The notes beneath the pieces are model-generated. The model ran no database searches and was not told the origin of the DNA. It saw nothing but the letters and a program-made list of their open reading frames with translations. This document shows positions 43,911 to 55,900 of a DNA stretch of 64,000 nt, piece by piece. The position numbers and the translations under genes are program-made. Positions within the stretch are counted from its first letter, which is position 1; the number at the start of each line of letters is the position of its first letter. The stretch lies in contig CM056743.1 in the NCBI GenBank assembly GCA_029851415.1, forward strand, positions 79,254,186 through 79,318,185, in the 5' to 3' direction. This DNA comes from Eretmocerus hayati. Its lineage: Eukaryota > Arthropoda > Insecta > Hymenoptera > Aphelinidae.

Positions 43911-46101
43911 CGATCTCTCTCTCGGTATAATCCTTTCGACTTAAATACTTTCATTGTCTTATTTCTAATTTTACAAAATGTGATTTTTTTTCTTCCATGC
44001 GATTATGCTCGAAAGTTGAAAACATGTTCGATGAATTTCTAAAAATCATGAATATGTTTACTAAAATTTTTCGAAAATTATTAACAATTAATTATTAACA
44101 ATTACTGTTCTTAATTGTATGAATATATGAGGTTCTATGCCTCTATTCGATGCAAATGTTTTACAAAATTATAAAACCATTCAAATGTTTGGAAGAAATG
44201 ATTAACAATATTGTTTATAAACAATGTTCCTTAATTCTATGGTTATTTATATGAGGTCCTATACCTCAATTTGATTAACAAATTTTTCCCAAAAAAAAGT
44301 TCATTTTTGTATGAACAATACCCTGAATGTTATTAATAAATTATACAATAAACAAATAATATATCTAATATCATTGTCCATAGTTGGGTATTTTCAAAAG
44401 TGAGATTTGTCAAATTCGAAATTTGACTCAATGATTTGAGAAAAGAGCTCGACTATTTCTATCGGTCTTTCCTTATGCGTTCCTTCGCCTCTCTGGTATA
44501 CAAGAGGTATACTATATATAGCTATATACTGCCATAGTTGGTTATAGTATTGAGGAATTTTTATTGCTTGCAGCTGTGGGATCATTTTCCATCAGCCGCA
44601 AGAAATACTTTTTCTTTCTTGAGATGATTTTAAGTCTCGTTTCGATTTTAATATTATAATATTTTCAGTCCGATTGTTACATGGAGTTTTGGTTCAAAAA
44701 ACATGGCAAATGGTTCTCTCGAAAGATGAAATTGTGAATTTTGCACTGTGACAATTTCCAAAATTTGCTTTTTCTGGAAATTTTCAACCAGATGATCAGA
44801 TGGTCCTCGGGAAGACCTTTGATTTAAGCGTTTGAACGTTAAAATCGGGTCAAAATTGACCGAGTTATGACGGTTTTTCGGGTACTCTGATTTACGCACG
44901 AGAAACTGTAATTTTTCTGGGTTTTCACTCTATTGTGGTGATTTGAAAATTTTTGGGTGTTCGGTCGGTTTTGATCCTACTAGTATACAATATGAAGAGT
45001 ATTCATACCAATTTTCGAATGATATCATCATAACTTCTCGATATATAACAAAATACGCACTCATATTTAGTGCCGACGGTAAATTTTCGAATGTAGTTTG
45101 CACCATGTAACATTGTGGTCTCAAAATTTTTCTATTCAATCATGGGTTTCTCTCGTTGTTCTTACTTCAAGGTATTACATTCATCAATCTATCTTTCACG
45201 ATTACACTACGAAATCTGAATTCTGAGGTGACAAATTTGAACTTTTGCATACCAGAGATTTTCGGGCCGAAACCCTACGTTTTTCTCTTTAAAATCCTGT
45301 TATCTCATTTTTGAAGCTTCTAATGGTGTTTATAGCCATTAACATACTTATTTATATGAATTTGTCACAGTAATAAACGTTTTTAACCGTGATTTGAGCA
45401 AAATTCATGTCGTGGTATCGACTTTTTCAGTTAAAATACGCATTTTTCAGCCACTTTTCGATGAAAACTCATAACGTTTCAAATTCCAATTCTAGCTTCT
45501 CTGCATTTCTTTTGGCTATACAAATGATGGAAACAATTAGTTTTGGATGTTATCTACCTCTTCTGAACGTGATACGCATCAATTCATGCGTTTTCGGACT
45601 CTACTCTTCGAAATTCTGGAGTTGACTTTTTTGAACGAAATGACTCGACTTTTGGCCGTTTTTTCGACTTTGAGCTAGGTGTGGGGTTCAAAATGACTCT
45701 GTACGTGTTTGAATGGGTACCTGTGTGTGTAGTGAAAGTGACCTGCTGTGTTTTGTTCTGAGTTTCGGCGATCTGTGGCGCGGGTGATGTGTCTCGCGGT
45801 GAAAAGTGGTCTTGGCACGTGTAATTTGGGTGCACTGCGGTGCAAGTTATAATTCCGGAACAAAACGTCCGATCGAGCTGAAATTTGGAAGAGTAGCTCT
45901 TTACATGATAAGGATGATGGCCCAACAAAATTTTTTTTGAGAAATTTTGAAAATTCGGGGAAAAAAATTTTCCAGTTTTGCGGGTTGATCGTAAATCGAT
46001 CCGAGTGACGCACTGTTTACTTTTTGAGCTGATCTCGCACAATAGCTCTCTTTTCGAGATTGTACGGGATCAGTCATTGTATCCAGCCTCCATTGGAGTA
46101 T
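43911..46101. other. AT-rich region without supported features
   Basis: 2.2 kb of AT-rich sequence with only short, conflicting frames. I see no domain, tandem repeat or long palindrome. It ends at the edge of the giant inverted repeat. Confidence 0.5.
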
Positions 46102-46103
46102 TA

Positions 46104-49100
46104 TACAACCTGTTCCAGAATTCGCGTACACCCCGATAAAATTAGGTAGCGGTGATTTTGTTATTTCGATTGGTGAGATCGAGAGATTTTGTTACGGTTT
46201 CCTCAGTATATAACTGTCGTTTGAAAAAACGTATTTTTTAGCGTTATGTCAGTAACGCTTGGTGTGTAATGCTTAACGGCTAGCATTACACTAAAGCGTT
46301 ACATTGTGTACTCTGCTTGGTTATGGCTCGGAGGGGTGTGTTTTTCGACTGCTCTTGTGTTGATTGTGAACCGTGATTTTTTTGCGCGAGCTGTTGGTGT
46401 CGAGAAATTAAAAATTAATTAGGTGTGCTTGCGTGTTGGGGCGTTCGCGTTTTTGTGAGAGCCGTGTCTTCGGTGGGTGCGGTGGCAGCGGCATTGCATA
46501 ATTTCATGCGCGTTTCTGCAGAGGCAACGACGCAGTGCTTTTCGCGTTCGAGATTGAATTTTTGTGTTGTGGGAGTCGCGGAGAGTGTTGTTGAATATTA
46601 AGGTGTGTGGAATAATGTTGTGTGGCATGCGGGTCGAGAGCCGACAAACAGACAACCGTGGCCTTGGCCTTGGCCGCTGCAGCAGAAGGTGGGCATGCCG
46701 TATCGTAGCAGAAATCTCGTAGCAGATAACGCGGTACAGATGATGCGATGTGTCTGCTGCGGGCCATGTTTTCGGTGCACCAATTGCATGGCCCGCGACC
46801 GGCTTATGCGAGATGATGCCACGTGCTTGTGTTGTGTTTGATTTTCTTCGTCGTTCGAGGAGCATTCCTGTCGAATTGCCTCGTTGGGAATGTTTATTTT
46901 CTGCTGTGATGCGTGGCTTGAGCTGTCGTCCGCGGAGGCTCAGTGCGGACAAGGTAGCGGACCCAATGCGGATCGAGCTATTTTAAGTTCTCCGAGTGAC
47001 CCTTTTGCTCGCAAGAGGTCATGCCTCATTTCTTCACTTAGGCTAGGGGATGAGCTGATTCAATCGACCTGATTTGGAGTTTCGTCAGTGATCCTCTACT
47101 TAAGTGCCAGAGATTACTGCTGTTGAGGTAAGTCAATGGAGTTGGGTTTCGCATACGCGATGAACCGTATGATACGTCACATCATTTTTTGCGCGCGCTC
47201 AATTACTGAATCATCGCGTTTGTAAGGAATTGTACTGATCCCGTTTTTTTTCTTTCCTTCTCAACATGAGCCTCGCGGACGCTATGATCTAACTCGCTCA
47301 TGCACGACAGCGATTTCAGCGTCAACCATAACATTTTAGTTCATACTCGCGTATGCTAATTTCGACAATTTATCAGGTGTTCATTTTCCCTTTCCGCAGT
47401 GCAGATCTTTTGGGTAATTCGCATGAACGGAGATGATGGTTCACGCTATGATTTTACCTATGTGAACAACATGAAATGACTCTTTCACTTCATCTCTTGA
47501 TGAACTTCGGGGCTTTTCCCCCAACACAAAGTCTCGGATTGTGAACTTGAGAGATTCGTCGCCCTGTGGAATATCGATGATTGTTACTCCATGCGTAACG
47601 ATGTCCACTGTAGCGCCCGCAATAAGCTTTTTTCGCGTACGCTGAATTTCCTTGATAGGAAGAAACTGACCTTTTCCTCGTAATCGTATAATTGAGAAGC
47701 TGACAAAGTATCTGGAGGAGGTGGGAAATTTCCGTGTGCGCGGGCGACTTCCCTCTTCGCGCATGCGACAGTTTCCATTCTCTAACTCGTCTGTCGAGGT
47801 AATTTCGAATTTCGCGCGCGCTATGTGAGTAATTTTCGCGTACGCGAAAGATATCGATCCAAGCTCGACCGCCACGAGTTTCGAACTTCTGCGTGCTGAA
47901 GCGGAAAATCTTTGCGAACACGAAATTTTCCCAACCTGAACTCGTTTGGGCCGAATTTTGGATTACCGCACACGCGGAAAATTTTCCGGCCTCAAGTGAC
48001 CTGGTCTGAGTTTCGAATCTTCGCGTGTAAATAGCGATCGCACACGAAAATTCAACACTTTCCCGGATCCCTGAACTTTCTCCAATACCACTGTAAAATT
48101 CGTCATTGCCAGTCATAATCAACTATCACGATGCTTCGCTATCTATGAGACTGAGTATATCTATGAGACAGACCCGATGCGGAGAGCCTCAGACCCTGCA
48201 GCGGCTGCGCATGGTTTGCATTTGAGTTGCACGGACTCCATCCTGCCGTTGCGATGAGTGAGCTCCCAGAACCATAGGAAAATTGGGAGATCAAGATTCC
48301 TCAGGCCTGGGAATGACATCAGACGAAGATTCGAATTTCGCGTTGATAACGCATAAGCTCAGCTCGTCGTCGCACAGCCCAACACGATGCGCGTTGGGCT
48401 CACACCCTGTAGCGGCTGCGCATGTTTTGCATGACACTTGCCCAAGCTCTTCTGGAGCGTTCTACTGGTTTCATTCTGAATTTGACCGAAGGTTGTGGTT
48501 CTGGAAAATTGACATATTTCCGAGAATATTCTACCTTTGGTCTCTATAGCTGTGAAACGACAAGGGAATTCGACTTTATTCCGCCGTTGCGATGAGTGAG
48601 CTCGTAGAACCACGGGAAAACTAGGCGATCAAGATTCCTGAAGCACGAAGAATGGCATCGGACGGAAAGTCGATTTTCACATTGATAACGCATGAGCTCT
48701 GCTCCTCAGACCCTGCAGCGGCTGCGCATGATTTGCATTTGAGTTACACGGACTCCATTTCACCGTTGCGATGAGTGAGCTCCTAGAACCACAGGAAAAT
48801 TAGATGATCAAGATTCCTTAGGCCTAAAAATCGCATCAGACGAGAATTCGAATTTCGCGTTGATAACGCATGAGCTCAGCTCGTCGTCGCACAGCTCAAC
48901 ACGATGCGCGTTGGGCTCACACCCTGCAGCGGCTGCGCATGTTTTGCATAACACTCGCCCAAGCTCTTCTGGAGCGTTCTACTGGTTTCATTCTGAATTT
49001 GATCGAAGGTTGTGATTCTGAACATTCGACATATTTTCAAGAATATTGGCCTTGGTGGCAATGCACAGATCGCTCCATGGGTTCGAATGATAAGTAATTC

Positions 49101-49163
49101 ACATGACGACAAATCGCTATGATCCCCATTATTGCAGAATTCGCGGAACCTCGATTCGGGCAC
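46104..49163. repeat. Left arm of the giant inverted repeat
   Basis: It contains a 51-bp hairpin (46252-46302), a GC-rich segment (46590-46990), several CGCGTACGCG-like palindromes and, at its inner end, two diverged reverse-orientation copies of the 568-bp satellite unit (about 48155-48545 and 48590-49025). Confidence 0.85.
46252..46302. repeat. Hairpin near the left end of the giant inverted repeat
   Basis: GTAACGCTT and (T)GTGTAATGCT pair with AGCATTACAC and AAGCGTTAC around a short TAACGGCT-type loop. The same hairpin is kept in the other arm at 63032-63082. Confidence 0.75.
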
Positions 49164-49189
49164 CTAATAATTGAGTATTTTGCTTTTCA

Positions 49190-50840
49190 TGTCATCGTTA
49201 CCGATTGCGGTCTACGCAGACACACTAGTTGTTCGCGCACGCGAAGTGTATCCGCGTACTTTGGGATGAGGATAGAGCGGATCCCACGCCACTGTCACGT
49301 AAGCGAGAACAGGCTCGCTTCGCGTACGCGAACGTGTCTTCTCGCTCCCGCAAAATTCTCGGCACGGTTCCTTGCAATGTTTCCGCTTTTGCGAAATCAT
49401 TGGCGCACGCGTAATAGTGTTAAGTGTGCCCAACAATTGAGTATTTAGCTTTTCATGTCATCGTTACCGAATGCGGTCTACGCAGACTCGCTAGTTGTTC
49501 GCGCACGCGAAGTGTACCCTCGTACTTCGGATTGAAGATAGAGCGGATCCCACGCCACTGTCGCGTACGCGGAGTCAGAAGTGCTTCGCGTACGCGAACA
49601 AGCCGAAAATTTTGCGCGAGCGAGGAGAAGACACTTTCGCGTACGCGAAACACTTCCGTATTCGTGTACGCGACGGTGGCATGAGATTCGCTCTATCCTC
49701 AATCTGAAGTACGACGGTACACTTCGCGTGTGCGAACAACTAGTGAGTCTGCGTAGACCGCTTTCGGTAACGATGACATGAAAACCAGAATACTCAATTG
49801 TTGGTTGCACGAAACACTTATACGCGTACGCGAAAAAATCCCCGTACGCGATAACGTTGCAAGGCAACCTGACGAAAATTTCGCGTGAGCGAGGTGAAGA
49901 CACTTTCGCGTACGCGGAGCACTTCTGTTTTCGTGTACGCGACAGTGGCGTGAGATTCGCTCTATCCCGACTCCGAAGTACGAGGGTACCTTCCGCGTGC
50001 GTGAACATTTAGCGGGTCTGCGTAGACCGCATTCACTTACGCTGACACGAGAAGCGAAATACTCAAACGTTAGGTACACGATCCACTATCACGCGTACGC
50101 TAATAATTTCGCGAACGCGATAACGTTGCAAGGCAACCTGCCGAGAATTTCGCGCGATCGAGGTGAAGACGCGTTCGCGTACGTGAAGCGCTTCTGATTC
50201 CGCGTACGCGACAGTGGCGTGAGATCCGCTCTATCTTCAATCCGAAGTACGAGGGTACACTTCGCGTGCGCGAACAACTAGCGAGTCTGCGTGGACCGCA
50301 TTCGGTAACGATGACATGAAAAGCAAAATACTCAATTGTTGGGCACACTTAACACTATTACGCGTGCGCCAATGATTTCGCAAAAGCGGAAACATTGCAA
50401 AGCACCGTGGCGAGAATTTTGCGCGAGCGAGAAGAAGACACGTTCGCGTACGCGAAGCACTTCTGTTTTCGCGTATGCGACAGTGGCGTGGGATCCGCTC
50501 TATCCTCATTCCGAAGTACGGGGCTACACTTCGCGTGCGCGAACAACCAGTGAGTCTGCGTAGACCGCAATCGGTAACGATGACATGAGAAGCAAAATAC
50601 TCAATTATTGGGTGCACGAAACACTAATACGCGTGCGCGAAAAATTTCGCGTACGCGATAACATTGCAAGGCACCCTGCCGAGAATTCCGCGTGAGCGAG
50701 GAGAAGACACGTTCGCGTACGCGAAGCACTTCTGATTCCGCGTACGCGACAGTGGCGTGGGATTCGCTCTATCCCCAATCCGAAGTACGAGGGTACCTTC
50801 CGCGTGCGCGAACATCTAGCGGGTCTGCGTAGACCGCGAT
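49190..50840. repeat. 268-bp tandem repeat array with polarity switch, rich in CGCGTACGCG
   Basis: A marker block (GCGGTCTACGCAGAC and its complement) occurs at about 49207 and 49473 in one orientation and at about 49747, 50016, 50285, 50554 and 50822 in the other, each 266-269 bp apart. There are therefore about seven units, two forward and five reversed, with the flip near 49600. Each unit has several copies or near copies of the palindrome CGCGTACGCG, often extended to TTCGCGTACGCGAA. Frames in the array change phase and direction and carry no domain. Confidence 0.85.
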
Positions 50841-51709
50841 CACTAAAAGCCAGAGCCCAGGGGTCCATAATACATTTTCATTCAGTCTATGCCCCTATGA
50901 CAATCAGGAGTATTCTCGGAATCGTACTGTAGTCTAGTTCCTGACATCGCTGCAGGAAATATCAGTACGGAGTAATGAGTCTGATCGTTGCTCTCTCACA
51001 TGATTCGAACTGTTAGGGAGCTTCGTGCATTGTTTCAATATTAAAAAAATGAATTATGGGTCCCTGAATCACGCTACCCAGCATCCAACGCGATCACAAC
51101 CGATGCAAAATTTAGAGTTCGAATCGGGGTTTTGCGAGTTTTGCAATCATGAGTATCATAGCAATTCATTATCATGTAGATCACTCATCATTTGAGCCCA
51201 CGGAGAGGTCTGTGCATTGCCGCCAGGGCCCGGGGATCCATATGTCATTTCTATTTACAAGACTATGGACCTATGACGAATACGAGTATTCATGGATTCG
51301 TATTGTAGTCTGGTTCCTGATATCGCTGCAAAGAAACGATGCTCAGTAATGAGTTAAATAGTTGCCATTCTCCACCTGTCGAACTGTGAGAGAGATTTTC
51401 GTGCGTTGGTATCGAGATCAACCAAGAAATTATCATGCATTCAATTCAGAGAATCTGCATCCGATACGGTCACGACCGATCCAAAATTCAGAGTTTGAAT
51501 CAAGGTTCCACGAGTTCTGCAATAACACGAATCATAGCAATTGATTGTGATGCAGATAACTCATCCTTTGAGCCCGCGGAGCGATCTGTGCATTGCCGCC
51601 AAGGCCCAGGGATCCATATTACATTTCTATTTGCAAGACTATGGACCTATAACGATGACGAGTATACTTGAACTAGTATTGTATAGTCGAGTAAGTAAGC
51701 TCCTCATGA
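50841..51709 (+). repeat. Region with a 368-bp direct repeat
   Basis: GAGCCC.CGGAG(A/C)G.TCTGTGCATTGCCGCC occurs at about 51202 and 51570, with similar sequence on both sides (CAAGACTATGGACCTAT, GAATCATAGCAATT). A third, shorter match lies at 52845-52970, in the inner end of the right arm, and its complement in the inner end of the left arm. Confidence 0.7.
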
Positions 51710-52812
51710 TTGTTCGGAAATTGGGGGGAGGCGTTAGTAAACAATAAAAACATGCAGTTTACTGTCCTTCTTTCGGTTTTTCCATCATAAGTCGGAAAAT
51801 ATTGGTTTATCGGGAAAATTTATGTGAAGGTTATTTGTAGATCCCTAAACGATCTACAAAATTGGTCTTCTTACCTTTTCGCGTAAAATGCATCCTTTTG
51901 GAGTTATTCCTCATCAAAGTTATAACCGAATTCGTTTGAATAAATTCGCTCAAATTGTTTATAACGGGTTCAAATACTCTTTCCTAGGTGTTTGAGTTAA
52001 TTTGGAAAAGAAAAGGTCTCTTGGTATTTTTTCCTAAATTTGATCGTTTTTGAGTAATGAGAAAAGCAGATTCCGCAACTTCCAAGTCAAGTGCTGTCAT
52101 GAAAGCACTGCATTGCGGGTTGGAAGTCGCAAAATTTGCTCTTTTCATCACTCAAAAATGATCAACTTAGGCAAGAATATCAATAGATCTTTTCTCTTGC
52201 AAAATTTACTCAATTACATAGGAAAAAGAAATTGAACCCGTTATGAACGTTATATAAGAAAGTTTGTTACTGTTTGAGCTAAATAATACAGAGCTGTATC
52301 AGAATCTAGTCAATATTGTTGTATGAATTTGAGTCTGAGTGGAATATTCTCTTGATGATTTCCTTGCTGATATTATATTATATATATATATATATATATA
52401 TTTCTTTTTATCCACACATTTTTCCGAAAATTTGTTATTTTCGTCATTGCATATATATTTTATTTTAATCATATTCTATAATATGTACCCTGTGTGAGAG
52501 GGCATTCATGCCCGTTTATTTTCTAAATAAAAAAAAAAATAAAAAAAATAAACAATTTTAGCGAATTGATTGAAACAAATTTGGTTATAATTTCGATCAG
52601 GAATAATTCCAAAAAGATACATATTACGGGAAAAAGTGAGGTGACCAATCTTGTAGATCGTTCAGAGATCTGGAAATTACCTGTTCACAAATTTTCCAAG
52701 AAAACTAATATTTTCCGACTCATAATGGAAAATCCGAAAGAAAGACGGAAAAATGCATAATTTTATCGTTTATTTATGCCTTCCCCCAATTTTTGATGGA
52801 TAATTCTTATCA
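51710..52812. mobile_element. Palindromic element at the centre of the giant inverted repeat, interrupted by an insertion
   Basis: 51710-51950 pairs with about 52551-52812 (GGAATTATTCCTGATCGAAA near 52590 against GGAGTTATTCCTCATCAAAG near 51899). 51955-52090 pairs with about 52105-52242 around a centre near 52099. The right-hand arm is split by about 300 bp (52243-52550) that is absent from the left arm. Confidence 0.75.
52243..52550 (+). mobile_element. AT-rich insertion with poly(A)-like end, probable 3' fragment of a non-LTR retrotransposon or SINE
   Basis: This segment interrupts the palindrome arm. It ends TGTACCCTGTGTGAGAGGGC...TTTCTAAATA followed by A-rich repeats, the style of a LINE or SINE tail. 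It contains a (TA)n microsatellite near 52377-52400. No coding sequence remains and the target duplication is unclear. Confidence 0.5.
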
Positions 52813-52981
52813 ATATTGATTATTGGATGTGCCACCTACCACTTGAGCCCAAATCGGGGTTCCGCGAATTCTGCAATAATGGGGATCATAGCAATTGGTC
52901 GTCATGTGAATTACTCATCATTTGAGCCCACGGAGCGATCTGTGCATTGCCACCAAGGCCAATATTCTCGCAAATATGTCG

Positions 52982-55900
52982 AATGTTCAGAACCACAACC
53001 TTCGGTCAAATTCAGAATGAAACCAGTAGAACGCTCCAGAAGAGCTTGGACGAGTGTTATGCAAAACATGCGCAGCCGCTGCAGGGTGTGAGCCCAACGC
53101 GCATCGTGTTAGGCTGTGCGACGACGAGCTGAGCTCATGCGTTATCAACGCGAGATTCGAATTTTCGATTGATGCCATTTTTAGGCCCGAGCAATCTCGA
53201 TCTTCCAATTTTCCTGTGGTTCTAGAAGCTCACTCATCGCAACGGCAGAGTGGAGTCCGTGCTACTCCAATGCAAAACATGCGCAGCCGCTGCAGGGTCT
53301 GAGGCTCTCCGCATCGGGTCTGGCTGTCCGACGAGGAGCTGAGCATATGCTTTAATAATTTCTAATCAATCCGAATGATTGTTAGACAACAATTTTTGTG
53401 CATCAGGAACGTTGGCTCCCTATTGTTGTAATACTCAGTTTCATAGATAGCGGAGCGTCGTGATTCTTGATTATGACTGGCAATGACGAATTTTTTAGTG
53501 GTATTAGAGCCATAGAGACCAAAGGTAGAATAATCTTGAAAATATGTCGATATTTCAGAACCACAACTTCCGATCCAACTCAGAATTAAACCAGTAAAAC
53601 GGTCCAGAAGAGCTTGAGCAAATGTCATGCAAAACATGCGCAGCCGCTGCAGGGCGTGAGTCCAACGCGCATCGTGTTGGGCTGTGCGACGACGAGCTGA
53701 GCTCATGCGTTATCAACGCGAGATTCGAATTTTCGATTGATGCCATTTTTAGGCCCGAGCAATCTCGACCTCCCAATTTTCCTGTGGTTCTAGAAGCTCA
53801 CTCATCGCAACGGCAGAGTGGAGTCCGTGCTACTCAAATGCAAAACATGCGCAGCCGCTGCAGGGTCTGAGGCTCTCCGCATCGGGTCTGGCTGTCCGAC
53901 GAGGAGCTGAGCATATGCTTTAATAATTTCTAATCAATCCGAATGATTGTTAGACAACAATTTTTGTGCATCAGGAACGTTGGCTCCCTGTTGTTGTAAT
54001 ACTCAGTTTCATAGATAGCGGAGCGTCGTGATTCTTGATTATGACTGGCAATGACGAATTTTTTAGTGGTATTAGAGCCATAGAGACCAAAGGTAGAATA
54101 ATCTTGAAAATATGTCGATATTTCAGAACCACAACTTCCGATCCAACTCAGAATTAAACCAGTAAAACGCTCCAGACGAGCTTGAGCAAGTGTCATGCAA
54201 AACATGCGCAGCCGCTGCAGGGTGTGAGTCCAACGCGCATCGTGTTGGGCTGTGCGACGACGAGCTGAGCTCATGCGATATCAACGCGAGATTCGAATTT
54301 TCGATTGATGCCATTTTTAGGCCCGAGCAATCTCGACCTCCCAATTTTCCTGTGGTTCTAGAAGCTCACTCATCGCAATGGCAGAGTGGAGTCCGTGCTA
54401 CTCAAATGCAAAACATGCGCAGCCGCTGCAGGGTCTGAGGCTCTCCGCATCGAGTCTGGCTGTCCGACGAGGAGCTGAGCATATGCTTTAATAATTTCTA
54501 ATCAATCCGAATGATTGTTAGACAACAATTTTTGTGCATCAGGAACGTTGGCTCCCTATTGTTGTAATACTCAGTTTCATAGATTGCGGAGCGTCGTGAT
54601 TCTTGATTATGACTGGCAATGACGAATTTTTTAGTGGTATTAGAGCCATGGAGACCAAAGGTAAAATAATCTTGAAAATATGTCGATATTTCAGAACCAC
54701 AACTTTCGATCCGACTCAGGATTGAACCAGTGAAACGCTCCAGAAGAGCTTGAGCAAGTGTCAATCAAAACATGCGCAGCCGCTGCAGGGTGTGAGCCCA
54801 ACGCGCATCGTGTTGGGCTGTGCGACGACGAACTGAGCTCATGCGTTATCAACGCGAAATTGGAATTTTCGATTGATGCCATTTTTAGACCTGAGAAATC
54901 TCGATCTCCCAATTTTCCTGTGGTTCTGGAGGCTCACTCATCGCAACGGCAGAATGAAGTCCGTGCAACTCAAATGCAAAACATGCGCAGCCACTGTAGG
55001 GTCTGAGGCTCTCCGCATCGGGTCTGGCTGTCCGACGAGGAGCTGAGCATATGCTTTAATAATTTCTAATCAATCCGAATGATTGTTAGACAACATTTTG
55101 GTGCATCAGGAACGTTGGCTCCCTATTGTTGTAATACTCAGTATCATAGATAGCGGAGCGTCGTGATTCTTGATTATGACTGGCAATGACGAATTTTTCA
55201 GTGGTATTAGAGCCATAGAGACCAAAGGTTGAATAATCTTGAAAATATGTCGATATTTCAGAACCACAACTTCCGATCCAACTCAGAATTAAACCAGTAA
55301 AACGCTCCAGAAAAGCTTGAGCAAGTGTCATGCAAAATATGCGCAGCCGCTGCAGGGTGTGAGTCCAACGCGCATCGTGTTGGGCTGTGCGACGACGAGC
55401 TGAGCTCATGCGTTATCAACGCGAGATTTGAATTTTCGATTGATGCCATTTTTAGGCCCGCGCAATCTCGACCTCCCAATTTTCCTGTGGTTCTTGAAGC
55501 TCACTCATCGCAACGGCAGAGTGGAGTCCGTGCTACTCGAATGCAAAACATGCGCAGCCGCTGCAGGGTCTGAGGCTCTCCGCATCGGGTCTGGCTGTCC
55601 GACGAGGAGCTGAGCATATGCTTTGATAATTTCTAATCAATCCGAATGATTGTTAGACAACAATTTTTGTGCATCAGGAACGTTGGCTCCCTATTGTTGT
55701 AATACTCAGTTTCATAGATAGCGGAGCGTCGTGATTCTTGATTATGACTGGCAATGACGAATTTTTCAGTGGTATTAGGGCCATAGAGACCAAAGGTAGA
55801 ATAATCTTGAAAATATGTCGATATTTCAGAACCACAACTTTCGATCCATTTCAGAATTAAACCAGTAAAACGCTCCAGAAGAGCTTGAGCAAGTGTCAAT

